Assembly: GCA_019925105.1 (NCBI GenBank)
Contig: JAHGAU010000034.1
Location: forward strand, 372,001 to 436,000
DNA length: 64,000 bases
Direction of reading: 5' to 3'
Source: Niebla homalea
Taxonomy: Eukaryota; Ascomycota; Lecanoromycetes; Lecanorales; Ramalinaceae
Within the stretch, counting starts at the first letter, position 1. Every line of letters begins with the position of its first letter. The position numbers and the translations under genes were made by a program. Under the pieces are notes generated by a model. It was not told where the DNA came from and did not search any database. It saw only the letters and a program-made list of their open reading frames with translations. Below are positions 55,924-64,000 of this stretch, piece after piece.

Positions 55924-58900
55924 TCACGACTCTCCACACTGATCCCTCAAGATCTGCTCCACGGCGCGTTCCTCCAAGCGCGCGATATCCCGCATGGTCA
56001 TCCGATCCTCGATGTCCCTCGCGATCATGGCGCCCACCTCGCCGAAATTGGGCGTTGTTGCTGCTGCTGTGGTGCTGGTGCCGGTGGAGGGGAGTTGGGC
56101 GGCTACGTAGGGGTGGTGGGATATGAGGTGGGCGTAGAACTGTTGGTTCCGAGTGCTCGACGTCAGGAGGGTTGCGAGGAAAAAAGCTAGAGTGGAGGAG
56201 GAGGAGGAGGAGGAGGAGGAGGAGAAAGGGCAGGGGAGTAAGGAAAAGCTCACCTCAACGACATCTTCCTCCATGCGGGGCTTGCGGCGGACAGCTTGGA
56301 AGGGCCAGCTCGCCGACATTGGGGAGAGGCGGAAACCGCTGCGGATCATTGGGTCCGAGACGGCGGTGTGGAGTCGCCAGCGCTGCGCTTCGCTGAAACC
56401 TTGGGCGTTGAGGCAGGCGCGGAGGAGGTCCTGCAGCAGGGCTGAATTGAGGGGTCGTGGCATTGCTGCGATGGGGCGAGCTGGTCCCATGGCGCCAAGG
56501 GTGGGGTAACCGTAGAGGGTGCTGTGGTTGGCAGCAGAGAAGGGGCCATACAGCTGGTCGGTGGGGGACGTCATGCTTGATGTTGAAGGGGTTGAGCCAT
56601 GAGATGAGCTGCGACGGACGATGTTGGATAAGATGGAGAGCATCTTGTGGGCTGCATCGAAGATCTTATTGCGCGTGGCGAGGGTGTAGTTGGGAGTGGC
56701 CTGCCAGGGAAATTTGGAGAGGAGCGAGATCATGGCTTCGTACGGCCGGTTCTGGCATTTCAGGGTGTATGTGGACTGCAGTGCTGGTCAGTAGCTTGGA
56801 CGTCTATTCGCGTTGGAAGGAAACGTAAAAGGACGATGACTTACCCGGTGTGGCTGCTCTGCATGTCTTACCATGACCTGCAACTCCTCTGCTGAGATGA
56901 AAGTCTTGAATCCAGTATTGTATGGATCATTCGATTGCTCAAAGGTGGGGTGCCCATCCTTCCAGGCCACGTTTTTGGCACGTGGGAAGAGCTCTTTGAG
57001 GAGCTCATCCTGGCTGCTGAGAGATACTTCTAGAATCCTGTCCCCAATCCGATTGCTGGGATTGCCACGCGCATTGATGACTTTCAGACAAGCTTGAGCG
57101 TCGTGGACAGAGAAGAATTCAATATAGCAATCCTGTGTTTTACCTGTCGCACGGTCCATGATGATATGGACAGAGGGGCCGAAGTCGGGCGTGATGAGTT
57201 TCGCATGGTTACCGAGGAAGGAAAGGACGGCCTGCTTTGTGAGGTCATATGGAATCTGGTGAAGATGATATTTGTCAGCGTGACTCCGTCAAGTCGTGAC
57301 GCCGCGAAAACATGTATATGAAGCTATCCCCGAACAGTGCATGGTCTGCTGGAGCTAGACTTCATTCCTTCACGGAGAATATAAAACGCGGGGTCTCCAG
57401 AGCTTTGACTATTTGTCATGCTCTGTATCGAGACGTTTCCCACGTGGTTGCTACCGTATTTGAGAGTTTAGTGCCAGGCTAATGGAGGAGGGTGTGCGCA
57501 TTAGGCAGCATTTATGTTACTACTGTCAAGGTGCCTGACTGGGAGGCTGTAATGACCGACGTATATTCGGATGTGATATCCTTTTTGGTAAGCAATCATC
57601 CCTTCTCTCCAGTCACTGGGTTTAATATCAAATACCTTGCTAAACTTCCTCCTCGTCAAATTGTTCCCATGAAGACAAATGAGCGAATTTGATGGTCTTA
57701 ACCTCATCATTGCTGTACTTGCCGCCATCGCCGAAAATGGAAAAAGAAAAAGCAGAGAAAGATGTGCAGAAAGAAAATCGATATCAGTAATGATAACTTA
57801 CGTTGCCAATCTTCATCACTCCCCACTTAGCCGGCTCCCTCATCTTTGTCGTGAATGGCCGGTTGTCGTCCTGCATAGCCAAAGCTCCAGGAGGCGAGTG
57901 GCGTGTGAGGTTCTGATAGCGCATGCTTGCGCCTCCACCGGTTACCTGCTGAGGGTACATCTCATCTGACCCTTCAAGATACAGGAGTCGGTCCTTATTG
58001 ATGAACCTTGCTGGCGTGGAATTCTGACTACGACGCGGGAAGTCCACCATTGATGGAACTGGCTGCACAGCTGACTCGGGATTGAATCTGGGGTCATGTA
58101 CATGTTGAGGAGCTAGGCGAGTACGTGCAGGGGCGCGAGCTTCGCGCCCGTCAGGCAGCCACATACCTCCTTGATAAGCTTGAACCCCTGGAGGCAGGCT
58201 CACAGGTTGGGTCGGAGGAAAGCCGCCATACTGCTAGATTATCATAATGCATCATCATCAGCATGCTGAATGAACCAGGTAATATAGCTTGAATCTAGCC
58301 ATGAGATAAGAAAGGCATAAAGCTTACCTGTGGGTATCCGTAGCTTGGCATGTCCAAGTACTGTGTCCCTGGGACAGCCTGAAATTGCTGCCACGCTTGA
58401 AACTGAGCGGGTGTGAGTCTTGGATTGCCGCGGAAGAATGGAGGCATGGGAGGTGGTGCTATCTGTTGTCCACCAAGGGGCAATCTCTCTGGCGTCACGT
58501 ACGGTGTAGGCGCCGCGGAGCTGTAGTTTGGAGTCCACTCCTGCTGCCCTACAGATTGGACGCTACTCTGACTTTGACTGGCGTTAGAGCTATCATAGAC
58601 AGTTCGTGTTTCTTGAAGGTTGGAAGGATATCGTTCATCGCTGGTAAATGGGTTTGTCTGTGATCGCACAGAACGTGTCGATTGGCTGAGATTTCCTTCA
58701 ACGGTAGAGCCAAGGCGAACCCTTCCAAGAGCAGACGAGATGTCAGAAAAGTCATCCTGCCCAGGACCAAAGTGAGAGGTGGAAGAGTATTCTGCCAGTG
58801 GACGGTTGTTGAAGCTGGGAACGAAGCTCGTATGGCCACCTTCATCAGAGGTCTTGGAAGGGAACGTCGTCTCGGATTGAGGCGAGCCGTAGAGATCGGC

Positions 58901-60587
58901 ACGGTGCTGAGTGCTTTCTAACATGAGCCTATGTTCATTGTGATCGCGATGCATTAGCTCAGTGTCATGGGTAAGGCTGTTACGGCGTTGATGCGCAACA
59001 TTAGCTATGTTTCGTAAGGAAGCTTCATACTTAAGCCCATATCGGCTTCCGTGGGCTTGAACTGCTGTATAAATTGTTAAAACTTTAACGACGGTAGCGA
59101 AAGAGTACGCACCCTGAGCGTCCGGCCCAGTCCCATCGTCGAGCTGAATGAGACGTTTTCCGGTAGGTGCCATCAGATGAGATATGAGACTTCCAATTTC
59201 CTTAAGAATCTCCGTACGCAACTCTCCAAGATTGAGAATGTGGTTGTTGAAGGTAGTTAGCAGATGAGCTTCATTGAATTCAAGGGGAGCTGGACCATCT
59301 GCGTTTCCAAAAACACGCTCATTAAAGTAGCGCTCAAATGGAAGCCTATTATGGAGCGGCATGTTGAGCGGCGTACGACCAGTTTCAACTTCTTTGATCA
59401 CCTGCTGCAGCTTCGTAGCTTCTGGGGGAGGTCTAACAAAGCTATGTCGAGATTAGTATGTGCCTGACTTCTTTAGGAATTTACGTACTTAGGCCTATGA
59501 GGAATCTGGCCAATAGAAGTCCCGGGAGTCAAAGAGCCCCGGACGGGACGTCCAATTTGTGGAAGTTTCGACCGGTTGCCTTGGAGCTCCAGGGGTAAGT
59601 TCTGCGGGTCTCCAAAATCGTGGCTTTGGTCTTTCGAATTCTGCTTGCCGATAGATGATGTTACATCGAGGGTTCCAGAGGAGCTTCCAGCTCTAGGATG
59701 AAATCCTCTCCACTCAATAGCGTCGTGTTTGGGAGGAGACACTTGGGAGGTGGTCTCATCAGGTCGAAGCCTCCAACGCCCATCAAAGGCCTTATTGTCC
59801 CATTGGTTTATACCACGCTGCTTGGCAAGGTCGTTGAAATTGTTGGTTTGCGATGCGATACGGTAATCGCCTTGTGCACCTGAGAAGTTCAGACCTTGTC
59901 CCTGCCTAGCTTGGTTGGTGGCATTGTTATTAGCTTCTGCCGTCTTGAAACTATGTGTGGCCGGGCCGAAGAGAACAGATTTGGCATCGGATGAGCTTGG
60001 TGTAAAAGGGACGCCGCCAGCGTCATCATCGGAGCTACTAGTATCATTGCCTCTGGAGGCTGGTGACGGATCATCGTGCTTCTCTACAAGTCCATAGGTC
60101 GTCAAGGTGGGTAATTGATTTGGTCGCAAAGGAACTCCCCTGTACCAGTTGGCGGTTTCTGATGGATCCTAGAATAACTGAATCAGTATTATTCATAGAA
60201 TCTTCGAAGAGGATGTGGTACATTGTGATATTCTTCAAGTGCATCGTCATGAGAGTTGGCGCGCTTTGTCTCTGATGAGTTGGGCAGTTCTAAAGTAGAA
60301 GAGGACGAGTAATATTCCTCGTTAGGAGCTTCTCCACCATTTGAAGGTCGGAAACGCTGCTCAGCCTCCTGTTGCTGCGTGAAGGGTTGGGGAAAATGAA
60401 CTTTAGTCGGAGTCTGCGAAGTTGACTCGAATGGCGAAGCGCGAGGATTCAGATCCGATGGGCTCGCTGCTGTTTTATTCTGACTTCCAAGCTCATACAG
60501 GCGAGTCTTGCGAAGAGGAGTACATGGTGGCATACTGAAGCCGCGTAAGGTGGCCTCCGAATCGGGCGTCGATGGCGGATCTTCCAT
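55924..60587 (-). CDS. Large RNA-recognition-motif (RRM) protein
   Basis: Eight exons: 60587-60222, 60168-59489, 59441-59113, 59064-58328, 58233-57802, 57255-56845, 56775-56254 and 56139-55924; every junction keeps phase; 1230 aa. About 840 residues of disordered Ser/Gln/Pro-rich sequence contain one ordered block (about 370-470: LPFERYFNERVFG, TTFNNHILNLGELRTEI). The RRM starts at GN|IPYDLTKQAVLSFLG (RNP2-like, residue about 847) and has RNP1-like DCYIEFF. A conserved helical tail follows (LKCQNRPYEAMISLLSKFPW; RDIEDRMTMRDIARLEERA). The start ATG is at 60587, six codons into the open frame. It is presumably a cytoplasmic or nuclear mRNA-binding regulator conserved in filamentous fungi; no named orthologue is assigned. 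Two introns (48 and 114 nt) are open in frame and may be retained; the intron before the RRM is 546 nt, unusually long here. Confidence 0.8.
56192..56224. repeat. (GGA)n microsatellite in intron
   Basis: About ten GGA units on the plus strand, lying inside the 114-nt intron 56253-56140 of the RRM gene. If retained in mRNA it would encode a Ser run. Confidence 0.8.
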
Positions 60588-61619
60588 CTCGACAGCAGAA
60601 ACCAAATACCACTCTGGTACTACAACAGGATGTAGGATAAGTGAGAGCCAGTGACAAAGTGTCTGACAATGAGCTGAGGTGAAGCTCAGAATGATTTAAA
60701 AGAGGAGGGTGGGAGCGAGGAACATGACATATGATGAGGGTTTGAGAAGGTCCAAGCGCGAGTGTTGCTCAGTTGAGAGTGAAGGCCACGAAGGCCTGAT
60801 ACTCGGAGCCGGGATGGTAAGCAACCAAATATACCGATTGATAATGTCTCGCGGACAACGCGTATGCACAGATAGCAAGGGCGGATTAGCGTGTGAGGCC
60901 CACCCAGAAGTAATAGATCAAGTAGCCACAGGTTACAAGACGTTGAGATTAACAAGACGCGAGAAATAAGACCACAAGTAGAAGACTAGGTGACCATGAC
61001 GTGTCAAAGCTTCTGTCCACCGTGCGACTACATCAGACACTCTGTTGCGAGGTGGAGGTGACTTCACTTGAACAGGATCAAAACAAAGTCCTCCGCGGAC
61101 GGAAGAGAGAGTCGCGCTAAGCTTCATCATCACGTCGTGATGATAGAAGTGTTATTGAAGCTTTACCGGTTCATCCCGGGCTGTGGACGAATCGTAGGCC
61201 TCTGATAGGTTCACACTGAGAATTCATAACAGCCAGCTCGTACTTTTCATCTCATAGGTCTCGTGTAAGAATTCCATGGCTGTCACGTATCGACTTGATA
61301 CTAAAAGAATTGTTTTCAATATCAACTGGTACGCCTCAGCAGCTGCTTACATAGTGACCCATCGGTGCATTCCAGTATTTCAGAGCCCGAGGACGAAAGG
61401 TCGCTAATATGCTGGGTGGCACTGTCAAAATCGGGAACACATCATGTTGGATGAAAGGAGCATCCATAAAGGTCCTTAGTGCATAGTAAGGGCCGTGCTA
61501 CGTGGATTCATAGAAATTGTAAGAAGAGAATGGACAAGTATATCATGTGGATTCAAGGCTTGAATTGTATGGCGGGCATCAATTCAATCTTTGCATTTCA
61601 TAGCAATTGTGTACTATGG
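60588..61619. other. Intergenic, promoter of RRM gene and 3' side of ARPC4
   Basis: About 1 kb with no gene. It contains the palindrome at 61126-61144 (separate entry), flanked by AAGCTTC at 61119-61125 and GAAGCTT at about 61158-61164, which extends the dyad symmetry. Otherwise unremarkable. Confidence 0.4.
61126..61144. repeat. Near-perfect 19-bp palindrome
   Basis: ATCATCACG-T-CGTGATGAT: two 9-bp arms around a single base, about 540 bp upstream of the RRM gene start. The inner ATCATCAC/GTGATGAT word is the same as in the hairpin at 44440-44471. Confidence 0.6.
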
Positions 61620-62379
61620 CTAGTCAAACTGCGGTTGATGTTAGGATTTCCTCTTCTGGGAGGCTCGGCGGAACTTACGGGAGTCAAAAATGATTCTGCG
61701 ACGAATCTCGCCCTCGCATTGAGCTTGTGATACCATCAGTATTGGGTACGTACTCCATTCATCTTTATTGAAAGCCATGAGGTTGGAAAAGAACTTACAA
61801 AAAGCTTCATTTCGGAAATCTCCTTGTCCACTTCCTCCATGAATTGGATGATGAAATCGACAAGCTTGTGCTTGAGCATCTCTTCAGTATGATCATTCGT
61901 TATCAGGAAAGAAATATCATAGCCCTGATCGACAGCATTAGTCCAATTCTGCTTTCATACTGATTGGCCAAATGCATATGCAGGCGACTGTGACATGCAA
62001 ACCTTTATCGGTTTTCTCCTTAATATGAAGAAGGCCTCTGCTCTCTGCGTCAGGAACCTTGTGAATTTGTGCACTAGTATGTTCTCGATTTCGTCCGCTT
62101 GCTTGATCTTAATGCTGACGCGGACACTGTTCACGCTCGGTTCAATTAAGACCTTCTCATTCTCGTTTCGGGCGACGGTGAGCGGGTTGAGTAGGACCTC
62201 AGGCGAGCTGGCTGCTTCGATTTCCGGCACATTATGTCTTTCTGAGGCTTGGGAAGCAAAGTTTGAAAGAGAGAGAGAAGCTGTGAGGGAAGCGCGGACG
62301 CATTGAAGGTAAGGTCGGAGGGATTGAGACTATTCCAGGTCAATTGCCTGCCATGTCGATTCTATCTGCGACGAACCAT
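61620..62379 (-). CDS. ARC19: Arp2/3 complex subunit 4 (ARPC4, p20-Arc)
   Basis: Five exons: 62379-62377, 62329-62003, 61924-61799, 61723-61679 and 61628-61620; all phase 0; 169 aa, the normal family length. Exon 1 is only the ATG, followed directly by a GTTCGT...GAATAG intron. The last exon encodes just Phe-Asp-stop. The sequence is unmistakable: [83 protein letters not shown], and [19 protein letters not shown]4 is a core scaffold subunit binding ARPC2 in the complex that nucleates branched actin, used in endocytic patches. It shares a 288-bp divergent promoter with UBP6. Confidence 0.95.
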
Positions 62380-62667
62380 GGCTCAAGTCAATCGGTAAAT
62401 TCTAAGGCTCTAAGGCTCTGAGGATCTCTCATGCTATCCACCTCTCGATCTCTGGAGTACTCACTATTCCACATAAAATTGTGGGTTGTACATGGTGAGG
62501 CGCATTATTTGAGAAACGCGGAGCCGAGGGAGCCTCTCTGCTCGGACGGCCCACGGAAAAACCATCGGCCCGGGTAGGCATGGCGATAATGTTCAGAAAC
62601 AAAAAATTGTAAACACTTTCTCAATTTGTTCACAAAATATTTGGAAGAACTTGTAACATCCTCGATA

Positions 62668-64000
62668 ATGTCAAGCATCCAAGGTGAGATCATTTCTCTT
62701 GACAGCAAATCCACCGTCAACTGACGGCGGTGACAGTTTTCGTAAAGCACCAGGGCAAAAAATTTGATGTCGAGCTCGATCCCTCGTCAACAGGCGAGAC
62801 CTTCAAATATCAGCTGTATTCCCTCACGGGCGTGGAACCAGACAGGCAAAAGATATTGGTGAAAGGTGGCCAGCTCAAGGATGACACCGATCTGTCCAAG
62901 ATCGGCGCAAAGCAAGGGCAGACCTTCATGATGATGGGCACACCTGCTGATGGTCCGGCTCCGGAGCTTCAAAAGCCCAAGGAGAAGATGAGATTCATGG
63001 AAGACATGACAGAAGCTGAAGTAGCCAAGACAGAAGGAGCAACGCCAGCAGGCTTGCAGAATCTAGGCAATACATGTTATATGAACTCGACGCTGCAGAC
63101 ATTAAGAGCAGTGCCGGAGTTGCAAGATCAGTTGCTGAAATATACTGGGAGCGCCGCTGGCCCGTCAAGGGGGTTTGATCCTGCCCAATTCGGCCTACCT
63201 GGATCGTCAAGCTCTATCGACCTCGCTAGCTCCCTCCGTGATCTTTACAAACAAATGTCCGAGACTCAAGAAGGCTTTCCCCCTCATGTTCCTCCACGCC
63301 CTTCAGACCGTCTACCCTCAATTCGCCGAACAGTCACGAACCGGCCACGGCTATGCCCAGCAAGACGCAGAAGAGGCCTGGACACAAATAGTATCCCAAT
63401 TGCGTGACAAGCTCAAAGTCAAAGCCGAGTCCCCCTCCTCATCCACCTCCGAAGCCCAGGCCGCTGCCCAAGACGTCTCCTTCATCGACAGATACCTCTC
63501 AGGCCGCTTCTCCTCCACGCTCTCCCTCACCGAGCCTTCCCTAGCCAACTCTGACGTGTCGACCAACGAGATAGAAGAGCCTCAACACTCGACTGACACT
63601 TTCCTCAAACTCGACTGCCACATCGAAATCACCACCAACCACCTCCGCGACGGTATTCTCGCCGGCCTCTCCGAGAAGATCGAGAAGAATTCTCCGACCC
63701 TGCAGCGCGATGCCGAATACACCAAAACTTCCCGGATCGCGCGCCTGCCCAAATATCTGACCGTGCACTTTGTGCGCTTCTTCTGGCGCAAAGATATCAG
63801 GAAAAAGACCAAGATCATGCGGAAAGTCACATTCTCACACGAGCTGGACGCTGTGGAGTTCTGCACCGAAGACTTGAGGAAGCAGTTGATCCCCGTGCGG
63901 GATAAGATCCGCGAAGTCCGCAAAGACGAGGAAGACGTGAGTAGGGCGAGGAAGCGGCAGAAGATGGCGCACAAGCAGGAAGAAGACCGCGCCATCGACG
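62668..64000 (+). CDS. UBP6: Ubiquitin carboxyl-terminal hydrolase UBP6/USP14 (partial, frame break)
   Basis: Proteasome-associated deubiquitinase. Exon 1, 62668-62683, encodes MSSIQ; the GTGAGA...GACAG intron joins in phase 1 to exon 2 at 62737. The N-terminal ubiquitin-like domain (FVKHQGKKFDVELDPSS ... KILVKGGQLKDD) docks on the proteasome. The USP Cys box is GLQNLGNTCYMNST (catalytic C119), and a later block reads GYAQQDAEEAW. The catalytic domain runs to the window end, so the His box is not seen. At the 5-C run 63279-63283 the reading frame shifts: upstream ends ETQEGFPP, and homology resumes in the +1 frame at LMFLHALQTVYPQFAEQ and stays open to base 64000. No splice pair explains the shift. 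An indel in the C-run is the simplest explanation, by sequencing error or true mutation. Confidence 0.93.

Noticed and set aside
1..64000. Secondary-metabolite cluster, intact transposon, CRISPR or phage features
   Set aside because: No synthase, transposase, integrase, terminal-repeat pair or spaced repeat array was seen; the sequence is spliced fungal nuclear DNA.

Overview
The window is filamentous-ascomycete (Pezizomycotina) nuclear DNA. The evidence is many short GT-AG introns (47-114 nt, often with CTRAY-type branch sites), balanced GC, dense spliced genes on both strands, and gene families with fungal architecture: a Gin4/Hsl1-type kinase, a RAX1-type RGS membrane protein, a GT32 OCH1-like transferase, a CorA-like two-TM protein and an ankyrin protein with a fungal N-terminal domain. 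Several look Dothideomycete- or Eurotiomycete-like, but the class cannot be fixed by eye. I found no convincing tRNA or rRNA, no intact transposon, no CRISPR and no secondary-metabolite core enzyme. Exon boundaries were deduced from reading phase, splice consensus and protein continuity, without transcripts.

Layout. 0-5.2 kb: a DUF2461 protein (+), a basic low-complexity protein (-) and a small tail-anchored-looking protein (+). 7.6-14.4 kb: three co-oriented accessory genes, namely an orphan 112-aa protein, a CorA-like membrane protein and a 991-aa kinase fused to a von Willebrand A-like domain. 14.4-22.1 kb is gene-poor, with one small candidate gene and several broken or ambiguous coding remnants. 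22.1-27.6 kb: TRM44 tRNA methyltransferase (-), GNA1 glucosamine-6-phosphate acetyltransferase (+) and a RAX1-like RGS protein (-). 27.6-39.9 kb is a second gene-poor tract with remnants that read well locally but are interrupted by stops and frameshifts. 40.0-47.0 kb: Gin4/Hsl1-type morphogenesis kinase (-) and a C2H2/C2HC zinc-finger factor (-). 47-51 kb is mostly empty. 51.1-54.8 kb: GT32 glycosyltransferase (-) and a STAND-type-N-terminus/ankyrin protein (+), followed by a decayed frame. 55.9-64 kb: an eight-exon RRM protein (-), ARPC4 of the Arp2/3 complex (-) and UBP6 proteasomal deubiquitinase (+, cut by the window end).

The conserved genes are ordinary housekeeping functions in cell wall precursor supply and glycosylation (GNA1, GT32), polarity and morphogenesis (Gin4/Hsl1, RAX1, Arp2/3), tRNA modification and ubiquitin recycling. 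They alternate with two gene-poor compartments. Two conserved genes (UBP6, GNA1) show a reading-frame problem exactly at a C homopolymer. That suggests base-calling or assembly indels, so small frameshifts elsewhere in the window should be read with caution. The least ordinary content is the kinase-vWA / CorA-like / orphan group at 7.6-14.4 kb and the splice architectures of ARPC4, the zinc-finger gene, the RRM gene and RAX1.
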